Shown here: one piece after another, positions 39,504-51,400 of the stretch
How the letters are laid out: the number at the start of each line of letters is the position of its first letter
Numbering within the stretch: the stretch's first letter is position 1
Assembly (NCBI GenBank): GCA_036571765.1
Contig: BROE01000003.1
Location: forward strand, 16,423,452-16,487,451
DNA length: 64,000 nucleotides
Direction of reading: 5' to 3'
DNA from: Plecoglossus altivelis
Lineage: Eukaryota; Chordata; Actinopteri; Osmeriformes; Plecoglossidae
The notes under the pieces: model-generated
The model's database searches: none
What the model saw: the letters and a program-made list of their open reading frames with translations, nothing else
What the model was told of the DNA's origin: nothing
Made by a program: the position numbers and the translations under genes

Positions 39504-42085
39504 TGGGTCTTCATGAACTGAACGATGTAAGGTGGATAATTTCTTAGCGTTCCCTGCGTGTGCGAACGCTCACGTGGGGATGGGACAGGATCACGGCTCG
39601 AAACGAGCTTTTTTCCTCACTGTCCCAGTCCCGTCTCCAAGTCTAGAACCACAAAACTGTTTTGAAAAGGTTGGATAAAGGATTTTGAAGACAAAATCAT
39701 TTTGAAACAAACGTTTCTAACAGTTTGAAAGCATTTTCTACCAAAACAAAAATCGAAAATAGTTTCACATGATTAGAAAAACACATACAAACATCCTAGC
39801 CATCTTTTTCATTGTCTCAGGGACACCGGGACACCAGGACACCGTTAATTTGAAGCCCTGGACAGGATGTTCCAGGTAAGGCAGCACAGATGCTTGTAAT
39901 TCCACTGTCAGGAGAGGACATTCAGAACAGGAAACAGACATGAGGAAACAAAAGATACAGACAGAGAATGAGAGAGAGAGAGAGAGAGAGAGAGTGAGAG
40001 AGACAGAGAAATGTAGAGGTACTGAGGTCATGAAATAGGAATAAGGAATAGAAATATGGCTGATGGAGTTTGTAACTGTATTTACCAGATTCGTAATAAG
40101 CCAGTATCCAAGCGGGGGAGGAGGGGACGATGACAAACAGAGAAACTCCCAACATCTCCAGACTTCACCGCACTCCTGTGTCATCGCTGACCTTGTGACC
40201 CAAACCTGTTGCTCTTTTCATGCCTTGTTCAGAACCATTAGGTTCCAAACCCCGAGCCCAAAGCCCTCTACAAGTGTAAACACCCCCCAGGTGTGCGTGG
40301 GATCGTACCCAAGTCATGGCTGGCGTCTGTACGAGCCGGACAGGAACTCCAATCAAATTCCTTTCCTGACTCTGCTAGCTTCTCTCCAGGGAAGACCCCC
40401 CTCCCGGGGGTCACTCTATTCCCCACCCTGTCCCCCTAACAGACGCTTCCCCAGCAGTCAGAGGTCTCCTGTAGCTGGAGAAAACAGAGACATAAAGTGT
40501 AACCCCTCCCTCCCTCCCCCCCTCCCTCCCCCTCCCCCCCTCCCCCCATACATTTCAGATATTGCGCCAGGGCTAGGCTAATCCTCTCAAGCCGCAAACA
40601 CCACGCCAGGAAAAAGGACAACGCAGCACCGATTCCCATCCTGCCATCGTCTCGACCGCGCCCCAGGAGAGACGCTGGAGCGCTCCGGTCCACGAGCGCT
40701 CACGCAAAACCCTGCGCTCTTTATCCACGGCTGCATAAGAGAGATTTGATACTGGTGAGGTCCAAGTGTGAGGCAGCGCAGGAATACACTTTGTCACCCA
40801 ATAAAAGGCCAGGTCAGATGGACGTGTGCCGTGACATGGATAAGCCCATTCATTGCTGCATTCACAAAGTTGGCAGTTCTGTGGTATGTTCTCCTTTCTG
40901 CCATTTGGCAGCAGTAAGTGTATCGCTTCAAGCCTGAATATAAGATCCCTAGTATGTTGAAATTGCTTCGTAGCCTCCAATGGGCCACAGGCTAGAGTCG
41001 GAACAGCACACTCAGACTCCTAACCATGGCAGGAACCGATGGCACCGGCATGTCGCTGCCCTCCGTTCAGAAAAGAAACACGGCTAGAGAAACACCCTCC
41101 TGAGAGCAGCACAGCGGGGCCTAAACCCCTTCTGACCCCCACCCTAGTCAGACATGGGCGTGCGAGATAAACAAACACATTCAGAAGGGGAGAGGGCGCG
41201 GGCCACTGTGGCTTGAACAGCTCCCATTAACCTTAATAGGTCACGCTGGTCCAGCCAGGCTCCACTGACACCCTTAATAGAGGGCCTGCATGGTTAAGGG
41301 ACCATGAAGACCATTAGGGCCACTTCAAAGTTCACCCTGCTACATCAGGGGTCCCGGCGACGTGGCCGCTGAGAGGAACGGATCCTATTCCTCATTCGCC
41401 CGTTGTTTTTTTATTTTTCCATCGGCCCGACCTGTCAATCAACCTGCTCCATAAACAAGTGGATTCTTAAGCACCTCGTTAAGGGCCATCATTAGCAGGG
41501 AAGGTCCAGTAAATCAGGACTTATATCAGCTTTCAGCGACACATCTCTAATAGGTCATATTTTAGACCTGACACTGGCTTACACCGTTAAATGATCCCTT
41601 AGGTCTGATAGTAAAACTGAAACGGTCGTAGATCAAATATTTCCACTCGCTCCTGGACCTGCGACAGTCCCAGAGGGCAGACTCCCACCGAACGGAGGGA
41701 CTGGAACCAATGGCGATGTCTTCATGAGCACGGTGACCATTTAAAGACTGGCCCAGTGGAAGAACAGGTTGTCTGGATCGGCACCGTTAACGTTCGAGGA
41801 GGCAATAAAAACCGGGAATAAGAACACTCTGGGTCTACCTCAGCTTCACAGGCGAGCGAGCGAGCAGGATGATATACGGACAATGTTGTAAGTGACGTAA
41901 AAGACTGGAGAAGACTCCTGCAGGGTTCATAAGTCAAAGGTGGGACCAGTCAGCCCTCCAGCCCAGAGTGGAGGCAGGTCAAGAGCGCCAGTAAATCGCC
42001 TAGTCGAACTACCTTCGGGCCGCAAAAGAATTGAAAGAAATCCGAGAACGTGCTAATCATCTGGGAGTACACGCAACCTATCAGG

Positions 42086-42226
42086 GAGACTAGAGAGTGA
42101 GAGGCCTGTTCTCCTCAGGGAGACCAGAGTGAGACCAGAGTGGAGACTAGAGAGTGAGAGGTCTGTTCTCCTCAGGGAGACCAGAGTGAGACCAGAGTGG
42201 AGACTAGAGAGTGAGAGGTCTGTTCT
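42086..42226. repeat. 57-bp minisatellite, about 2.5 copies
   Basis: TAGAGAGTGAGAGG recurs at 42091, 42148 and 42205 (exact 57-bp spacing), with near-identical sequence between. Confidence 0.93.
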
Positions 42227-44584
42227 CGCATCTCTGTGGTCTGTTACCGTGGAGACAGCCTTGCAATGGCATCGCATCTTTCCCAGAGTACCGCTAATAA
42301 AACTCCCGTTTATTAGAGTGTGGAAATGTCTAATGTGGCTTTGTGACATGCTAGCATAAACAGTGAGGGCAAGCATTTCAAGTGGTTCTGACACATGGAA
42401 GTGGGTTTAGGCAGGATGTAGGAGGTGACCAGTGTGGATTTAACCACTGGGTTGTACAAGGCTAAATCAACACTAGCGCTGTTCGGCAATTTACTCACAC
42501 GTAAACTGTAAATCGTCGAAATTACAGACAAAATGTGACACGACGGGGGGAAAAAAAAGCCCTGTCACTCCTCAATTTTCAAGTCCTTAGAAGATTGTTT
42601 TGATAGGAAATGTCCTACTCAAGGTAACTTTGCAATAGAAAGAGGTGGGGTTGTAACTTGTAGAATGAGACATATTGAAGTGTATCTCACCAGTAGCACA
42701 TCTTTTATTTGAACGCAGTGGATGTAGCCGTTCACGAGGAGGACAGGGGAACGTGCTTCTCAGACGAACAGGATGTGACCATGTTAGGACTCATCATGAA
42801 CGCCATCGCCCTCAGTACTCCACCCCTGCATGACTCTGGCCTCTGAACACGGGTCACCCAGTAAAGCAGAAGGGTTACCATTCAAGGGATCGGGGGGTCT
42901 CCCCCACCCCCACCCCCCAAACATATAGCCACCCTTCTCCAGTCCCCCCCCCACCCCCAGAGGAGCTACAACCGTCCCAAACATCACATCACCTCCTCAC
43001 CTTAAAAGCAGCCCCCTTGCCTTCTCAACGTTGCTCCCCTTCCACAATATGCTTTCAATTACAACGCTGGTCGATATGGGGCCTGAAGACCCCCCCCCCC
43101 CCCCCTCCAACCCTCCTTCCTGATTTATGGAGTACTTCAGTCCAGTCTTGCTCAGCACGTTTTCACTGGAAACGCAAACTCTTCTGCCAACAGGGTCAAA
43201 GATGAGAAACGCCGCCACAGTTAACCTCTTGTGGACTTGTGTGCATAGTTGGTCTAGCTCTCTCTCCCTGTCTCTCTTTCTCTCTTCTTCCATCTCTCTC
43301 TTTGTCTCTCTACCTCTCGACCTCCCTCTTTCTCCCCCCCTCCCCTCTCTCTGTCTCTCTCTCACTCTCTGTCTCTGTCTCTCTCTCACTCTCTCTGACA
43401 GAGCTCTGACAGACAGGGCAGGACACCATGCCAGCGGAGCCCAGCAGAGCCTCCATAGAGAAACGAGGTGCTGCGTTATAGGGAATTCCACGCTACGTTA
43501 GCCCCCCGCTGCACCGTGTCACTACGCCGGGGGGAGAGAGATCGCTGAGGAGAGGACAGACAGACAACTGCTAGACAGAGACGGACGACGCGAGGGGACT
43601 TCTAGAAGGAAACCCGACCCAAAGTCAGACCCTCTCGGTCGATTCCTCTTGTCACATGGAATCTCGGTGACCCGAGCAGTTTGGTCTGAGGACGCAGGGG
43701 GTCTGGGAGGAGTCTGGGGGTCTGGGAGGATGACGGTGACTGATGCTCTCCATTCATCTCTGCCTCTGCCTCTCCCCAGCACCATAAACCACAACGCATT
43801 ACTCGCGCCGACTGTAACCTGAAAAATAACGGACCGCCTTTTCGAAAAAGGGCCTACGTGTACATTGTTGTTTGGAGACATTACTCTCTGACTCTCGTCC
43901 ACCGCAGAGAGGTTTGTGGTCCTCTCGCACGACCCAGCTTGGGACGTCTATTTGTAGTCAACAGCTAAATCCAAGTCCTGTTGACTAAAAACACATGGAG
44001 TCACAGAATGAGTCACCAAGCAAGAGCGATCTCATGACACGACCGATGCTCTCTGCCTGAGAAACACGCTGTCCCGACGGACTCATTTCCTGGCAGATCC
44101 AGCTCACTTCCTGTGACGCTGCGGTAAGTCACAGAGTCGGGCCGGGCTGCTCTCAGGCCTTCGGTTCTGTGGGACTCGTATCTGACTCTGCTATCAAGCT
44201 GTGAAGAGACAGATTGCTCACTCTCACTGAGCCAATGTCTCTCCCACTACTCACTGATGAAATAGACACCTAACAGTTAAAAATAGCTGTTCTCATTAGT
44301 GTTTGCATTGCCTTCCCTATCTGTTTATAAATCCAGTTTTTGCTAAGGGCATTTGTTGCCGGAGAAGTATTTCCTTAGACACTGGTACCCTTCCATCGGA
44401 CCTAACACCTTCCACGCAGAATAAGCAATAAGTCAAGACAGTGCGGCTACAACTGTGTGTATAGGAGAACTTTACACGACGGACGAAAAAAACTCCAAAA
44501 CATTCCAATTCCATCGGGAGTCCAGCCATCCATAAATCAGCTGCAATGAAAGTTTCCTCTCCAAACAGGGGGCTAAAACAAACT

Positions 44585-45010
44585 GTGCACCCCCCATCCC
44601 CCCCCTCCACCACCCAATCCCCTCCCTCGCCCCCTTTCTCCACCACCCCATCCTCTCCCTCCCCCTCTCTACCACCCCATCCTCCTCCCCTCCCTCTCTA
44701 CCACCCCACCCTCTGAATCCCCCTCTCCCTCCACCACCCAATCCCTCCCTCGCCCCCTTTCTCCACCACCCTATCCTCTCCCTCCCCCTCTCTACCCCCA
44801 TCCTCCTCCTCCCCTCTCCCTCCCTCTCTACCACCCCCCATCCTCTCCTCCCCCTCACCCTCTCTCCACCACCCCATCCCCTTCCTCCCCCTCTCCCTCC
44901 TTCTCCACCACCCCATCCCTTTCCTCCCCCTCTCCACCACCGCATCCCCTTCCTCCCCTCTCCCCCCCTCTCTCCCTCCCCCTCCGCCACCCCCACCCCC
45001 ACCCCCCCTC
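44585..45010. repeat. C-rich minisatellite (CCACCACCCCATCC family)
   Basis: Repeated CCACCACCCCATCC plus CTCTCCCTCCCCCTCTCT spacers. Longer duplicated stretches (for example around 44.62-44.66 and 44.74-44.79 kb) indicate higher-order expansion. The - strand frames over it are GGW/R-rich artefacts. Confidence 0.92.
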
Positions 45011-47574
45011 GCTTTCCTGGCAGGGCGCTTTATGAAGACAGAAGAGTTGGGAGTCACACGTTTGAAGATCCAGCAAAGCTTTTATGAAAATGAAAAGCAT
45101 GGGGATCCCTTCCTCCTCTTCATATCCAGGTCCTGCACATCACCTCAGTGTTGCACGTGTCCTCCAGCTAGCTACAACGACAGATCAGACTTTTAAAAGC
45201 ACTCCATAGGTAAATCTACATCTGCCAACACTGTTATTCACTATAATAATGAGCACGGACACATTGATTCCTTATTGGCAGCATGAGAGTGGATGTTCCG
45301 CAGCCACAATGCAGTGGCCCAAATCCTAGAACAGATTTGGCAGCCAGACGAGAAGCGTCTTAGTTGGACCTGTCAGTGTCAGACATGCCAACACCAGATC
45401 GAGCCAAATACTTGTTCTGGTTCTCCTCAGTGAAATGACAGGTTTTAAGAGTGTCTGGATGTGCAGTGTACAACTCTATCAATATGCCCGCACACACATC
45501 GACTCGCACCATAGCTCCATCTAAGCCTATTTCCATCTCTCTTTTCGAACCAAACCCTCCTTCCTAGATCCCAGATTTTGACACGCTTTCACTTCTCTGG
45601 CACCGGCCAGTGAAGCTCCGCCTCCGTCACGCCCGGCGCTCACGGAAGGCGGAGCCCCCCCCCCCGACGCCGGCAGGGTCTGATGGAGAGGTGCACGCCA
45701 CAGGCCCGAGGTTAACGAGAGGCTCGTGTGCTGTGACCCTCGCCGTGCCGGGGAGACTACCACTCCAGGAGCCAGCGGCTGACCACCAGTAACATTTAGC
45801 AGCTGTTAAACACTCACAGCGAGACCCTGACCTGAATCAATGCAGACATTTCTAATGGAGGGGCTGGAAGGCGGGGTGCTGGTGGAGGAGGGGGCAGGGG
45901 GGGGAGGGGGTGGAGGTGGAGGGGGCACACTGACAGATGCTGCTACTGGTGCTATGCTTGCTGATTAAAAGGTCAAAAACAAAATGTTTCTGAAATGGCT
46001 AGCAGGGACACGTTGCTTTAATCTGGAAACAGGCGTTTGAGTCACGTCAAGCGGGTTCAGTGTTTAGGTGTGAAGAGTTGAAGCTCTCTGGAGTTATATG
46101 AGCAAATTCATTAGGGTTGGCTTGAATGATGAAGACTCAGTGGAGAGTTTGACCACAGGACATCCAGCACAAGCAGATCAGAGACATCGTAATGGTCTAT
46201 GACACGGCATCATTCTCGATCAGTCTTATTACATGACAGAATGTTTCATGACACGACATTACGATTTCTGATCTCGAAATGAATCTACTGACGGAACTAT
46301 CTGTGCATGTGGGAGAGACCATTCTACTGTTCATATAATAAACAACATGTCTAACATTAACGAGAAAAGATTGTTGAAATTATATTTCCCATTCCCCAGC
46401 TGCGACACACGTTAAGATAATTCAGATGTGCTACCGCCCTCCTGTGGTACTAAAATTGTTTCCAGCCCCGACGGACTACATTAACAGATCACAGATGAAA
46501 GGTATTCATCGGCAATTACAGTGGGGGTAAAAAAAACCCAATGACAATAATTTAAATAATACATTAAGCGTGTAAATGGGTGAGCTTATCTTTGGCAAGG
46601 TAGCAGAGCTAGTTAGCTCAGCTAGTTAGCTCAGTTGTACAAGTTAATTACCTGTCCGGGGTTCAGGCCTGATGTTTGTCTGAGCAAATCCGCTTCTCCA
46701 GGTGAGCAAAATACTATCTTATGTCTGTTAGGACATGTTCTTTAGATATATACATTTCTCCAAAGCACCGGATGAACTACTGTACCAGCCGGTAGCCGGA
46801 TTGCTAAAATTCTACTCTAGCTACCAAGTAGTATAGCGAACCTACTTAGCAATCAACCACAAGGTAGCAGGTAATGATCGTATGTCTTATAGAGCAGTCT
46901 ATACCTTTGAACATCCAAACGACTGGTCTTCCATACTCAGCATGGCTACTGACAGCGCGGGTCCGGTCACATGACACCCGTGATCAGTCGGTAGACCGGT
47001 TGGCACAGACGTAATGATCGCTATGATCGCATCTTTCAGAGATAGTAAGATCGGCAAATGATATTGCCTTGCAGTGCAGAGGTGTAATAGGCATCGGATA
47101 ATATCATACTGGTTTGAGAATGTCTATTGTGGTATTATGTTGATCAGTATTGTAACATTGGGATTCCAGTTCAAAGTGTGGAAGGTGCGAATCAATGGGT
47201 TTGATCGCACCAATTCGTTTTAATCAACTTAACCGCCCATGAAAATATTCCCCAAATGATTGGATGTTTGATATTAGTTTAAACATTCGATTGGATGTGA
47301 TACAGTACATTTCCCCATTTCCCAACCCTTCCAAGTTACTGTTATATTTGACTCAAGTGACCATGTTCGCTATTTATACACCTGTAGTTCATGTGCCAAC
47401 GTGTTATTCACACTCTTACTGACTGAGTTGTCCCTGCCTCGTGGAGCAGCACTGGCCATCATGACGTCAAACGTCAGTTGACTAGAATGAAGCAATTAGC
47501 TTACATGAACTTGATGTAGTCACGTAATGTTCACAAGAATAAGTGGGAGCCATGACAACGAGTTTGAATGCCAT

Positions 47575-47759
47575 TTTATGTCATTCTTTTTCAAAAGAAT
47601 CTAGTACAAATGCATACATATACATTTCACCAAAAAAACCACATATAACCACTATTGCAATTAACATTCAAATACAAATAAACAATTAAAAAAAGAATCA
47701 GAAGTTGACACTCAAGCTTGGGGATGATCACAAGGGGGGCACATTCTCACACACACGCA

Positions 47760-47808
<49 letters not shown>

Positions 47809-48388
47809 TCTCTCTCTCTCTCTCGCACACTAGCACACTAGCACATACACACTATACTGTACATGGAGTTTTATAATACAGCATCAGAAATGTGAAGCTT
47901 TAACGAGGAGGTGTTCAGGAAAGGTGTGGTCGCAGTAAATGGAAAGGGTTAACAGCCAAGTGTACGCAAAACACATATTTCTATACAGTTCAGCCAACGT
48001 TACTGTACTCAGTATAAATATTCTTCATCCAAAAGTCAGTGCAGTGCCTTGTGTTCAGGCTTCACCTGCATGGCCCCATCATGCCTGGTCTACTTTAAAC
48101 ACGGTCTATGTAAGACCTGGTCCACAACTTTACACACAAATCACTTTACATTTGATTTCTCAATTCCGTTTTTTTTCTCTCAAAGGGCTAATTCTTGGTT
48201 GACACCCAGTACCTCAAAGTTCCAGCTGCGAAGTACGAGTTGCTTGAAGGTTGCTTTCCATCGAATTTTCCGGAATATAAAACGAGAACGAGAAATTAGC
48301 TGTTCGTTTTTGAGCGTGTTCAAAGTGTTCGTTTTTTCTTTTCTCCTGGATTCCCTTTGTTCAAAAAAGTCCCGTTGTTGCAGTAGAT
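47575..48388 (-). other. tspan18: tspan18 3' UTR (probable, end uncertain)
   Basis: Sequence following the stop codon on the - strand. I found no canonical AATAAA. Weak variants are TATAAA near 47866-47873 and CATAAA near 47576-47581. The true end could lie further left. Confidence 0.4.
47748..47835. repeat. CA and CT microsatellite block
   Basis: CA, CT, CA and CT runs follow one another, possibly within the tspan18 3' UTR. Confidence 0.9.
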
Positions 48389-48436
48389 CTACTGGATTCC
48401 CCTGAACAGACACATGGCAAAGACCATAGCGAAAAG
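48389..48436 (-). CDS. tspan18: tspan18 last coding exon
   Basis: 15 codons plus TAG, LFAMVFAMCLFRGIQ: the end of TM4 and the short cytoplasmic tail. The acceptor is CCGCAG. Confidence 0.96.
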   Translation of the reverse strand, partial: LFAMVFAMCLFRGIQ

Positions 48437-51400
48437 CTGCGGGCGGAGAAACCACAAGAACGCAGACATTTTACAACATGCGAGAAGTCTCTTCACCACT
48501 AGGTGGCACTCACAGTACAGTTAAAACACCGGGATATCTTTCTTTAAATTGCCATTAGAACGATAAGAAAAACAACATCTTTGAAAGTGATCTCCAAACC
48601 GTTTGGAATAACCACACTGACCCACAGATGAGACCACAGGGATAACAAGGGATTTGAGACGAATTGACCGGGCGATCTAAAACTACAAACCTCAATCGTT
48701 AGCACCACAATGGCCAGCGCTCCGGCCACATAGATGTACAGCTCCAAGTAGTCAACCACTGCAGAGTAACAACCCTGCGGACAGACAGAGAGATACACAG
48801 GCTAAATCACATTCTCTCCGCCGCGATTAGCGCACACCTACGCCAAGACTGCACTGCGCGTAGCTTTCGGAGCCGCAATTGAGCGAGCCTCGGAACAAGA
48901 GCTTGTCTGAGTGGCGTCAAGATAGGTCACCATCCGAGCCGTAAGGCCCGTTAATGAGGGCTCTTAGCGCGGAGGGAGGTGACACCACGCCTTCCGGATG
49001 TTTCTCATTGTTCCACAGGCTCAAGCAACAACAGGTGAAGGAGACAGAAGAGGCGCTCGCTATCAGCTTTCACTGTAATTATGTTTCCCTTTCAAGCCAT
49101 TCGTTTGCACACAAGCATGCACACGCGCGCTCTCGCAAAGATAAACAAAGGGTAATGAACGTGTAGCTAGACAGAAATGCTTGCATTGTTGCGACCAGAC
49201 ACGGTATAAAGCGCATGGATACACATAACAATAAGAATCCTTTTTTTAATCTCACACACGCACACTTACGTGCACGCACACACACACACACACACACACT
49301 CATGAACCCCTTGACACTCCAAACATGGAACAGCACAGTAATCAGCCTGAGAAGAAGTGAGGCAGGTCCAAATATATTCTCCCTCCAAGCACACTGTCTT
49401 CTGCTCTCATTAAGTAGACAGGGGCAGAGCTCACAGAGCCGGCCCCAGCCCTGGCCCCAGCCCTGGCCCGGGCCCCAGCCCCGGCCTCTCTCCTCCCACA
49501 CAGCCTCCTGCCCTGGGGGTCCTCCGGCAGATGCAGCGAGCACTTGCTCCAGAACCTACCTTGTTGTTGCGGAACATCATGTGGCCTGACAGACACTGCT
49601 CCTGGCTGATGTAGGCTACGTCTCCAGCTTGGATGCTGCGTTGGCAGCAGGCAGCAGGCACCATGTCATTAGGGTTGATCAGCCGGAACAGACTATCCTT
49701 AAAGTCCTCTGGACTGTTCACCCCGCAGCAGTTAAACTGCGGAGAGCAGAGCATAGGAAAGGAAGAGAGGGAGATATTAGTGTGTGTGTACTAGACTGTA
49801 AATTCTACAGAACTGTGTGCACGTCATTCCGGCATGAATATTGACTGAAAAAGAATCAGTCAATATTGGTGTCTCTAAAGAGGCTGAGGCAACCTCTCAA
49901 TTTTTTGCTTCCAACAGAAGGCTGCAGTGTGTGCTGTGTGTGCCGTGTGTGCTGTTTGTGCGCTGTGTGGTGTGCGCTGTGTGTGCAGTGCGTGTGCGCT
50001 GTGTGTGGGGTGTGCGCCGTATGTTCGCTGTGTGTAGTGTGACCAGACATGCATTGCCAGCAGCTTTTTGTGCTGTGCTTGTTTTGTCAAATTGGATTGC
50101 ATTAAATAGCAACATAATATAAGATTTTAATCCAAAATAATCAATAACAAAACAAATGAGTGTTTTCTCAAGATAATATAAACTGGCTTCAACAGTGCTG
50201 TCCATCAGTACAGGCGTTACCGTAGTCATGACAGCGTTCCAGGTGTAGGTCAACATGTCTGTGTTGTTGTTGCCTTGGTAGTGCCTCTTTAGCTCCTTGG
50301 TTAAGTACTCTCTGGTCAGCTACGGGAACAGCCAATGGGATTTGAGGTTAGAGTTGCCATGGGGACACCCAGGAGTGTTTTATACAGTAGCAGGCAAGGT
50401 CAGTGGACAGAAGCGAGAGGCTCCACTGTTGAAAGATCAACTTACGTGCTCCCGGAATATGAAGGCCAGGATGGCGGCCGCCAACTCTGCCAGGAAGATG
50501 ATGAGAATGAGCATGAAAAACTGTGGAGATAAAGAGGGTGAGGCAGAGGGTGGGAGTGAGAGGGAGGGTGGGAGAGAGAGGGAGAGAGAGAGAGGTTGGG
50601 AGGGAGAGAGAGGTTGGGAGAGAGAGGGTGGGAGAGAGAGGGAGGGTGGGAGAGAGAGAGAGAGGTTGGGAGAGAGAGAGAGGTTGGGAGGGAGAGCGAG
50701 AGAGGTTGGGAGAGAGAGGGAGGTTGGGAGAGAGAGGGAGGGTGGGAGAGAGAGAGTAATGGAGAGTGAGTGTCGGCGAAAGTGGGTGCGAGTCGCAAAA
50801 AATCGGAATCTGGCTGTTCCTACTTCACTCAGCATCAACTATTCATGAGGCTGGGAACACAAAAGGCACCAAAGGCGGAATGTTCTAGTCTTCTATTTAT
50901 TGAACCGGACTCTGTTCTATTTTAGACCCCCCCCCCCCCCCCCCCCCCACCTCACACACACACAAAACCTCTGACTGACGATGCAAACGAACTTAAGTTC
51001 ACACACAAAAACGCCACTGTTACAAACCACTTCACATGCACCGAGACCACAGACAGACGCACAGACCAAGACGGCAGCCACAGACCCCGTGTCCCACTTA
51101 CAAACAGCAACAGACACTTGTTCTCCCGGATGGCACCACAGCAGCCCAAGAACCCCAGCAGGAACAGCATGCTGCCCATGGCTAGGATGATGTAGACCCC
51201 AGTGAACAGCAGGGGGTTGGCCGCCACGATCTCTCTGAAAACCTTCGGGTCCACCAGCACCCAGACCCCCACCCCCAGGAGGAAGGAGCCCCCCAACTAG
51301 GAAAGGCAGGGAGAGAGAGAGAGGGGGGAAGAGGGAGAGAGAAACAGAGGGAGAGAGAGGGGAAAAGGGAGAGAGAAGAGGGAGAGAGAGGGGAAGAGGG

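Larger units (their letters stand above)
36271..39520 (+). other. alx4: alx4 3' UTR (probable)
   Basis: From the stop codon, the first canonical AATAAA I found with plausible flanks lies at 39498-39503, giving a 3' UTR of about 3.2 kb, comparable with the long ALX4 3' UTR in mammals. It includes a GGA repeat (36347-36371), a G run (37486-37505), a 10-bp tandem repeat (38291-38339) and a C-rich minisatellite (38565-38905). The end at 39.5 kb is inferred. An earlier poly(A) site with a variant signal cannot be excluded. Confidence 0.55.
39521..47600. other. convergent intergenic region between alx4 and tspan18
   Basis: No gene was recognised. Notable contents are a GA run (39969-39991), C-rich DNA (40501-40549), a repeat-free block with many TTAA/ATTAG motifs (41130-41640), a 57-bp repeat (42086-42226), CT-rich DNA (43259-43400), a C-rich satellite (44585-45010), a CpG-rich patch (45600-45780) and a CA/CT block (47748-47835). 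The human gene CD82 lies in this interval but no tetraspanin exon was recognised here. Confidence 0.7.

Noticed and set aside
46607..46680. tRNA-like internal promoter boxes (TAGCTCAGTTG and GGTTCAGGCCT)
   Set aside because: The A-box-like match lies in a 13-bp duplication, spacing to the B-like box is 33 or 46 bp depending on which copy is used, the B-box is imperfect, and no acceptor stem forms. It is at most a decayed SINE fragment.
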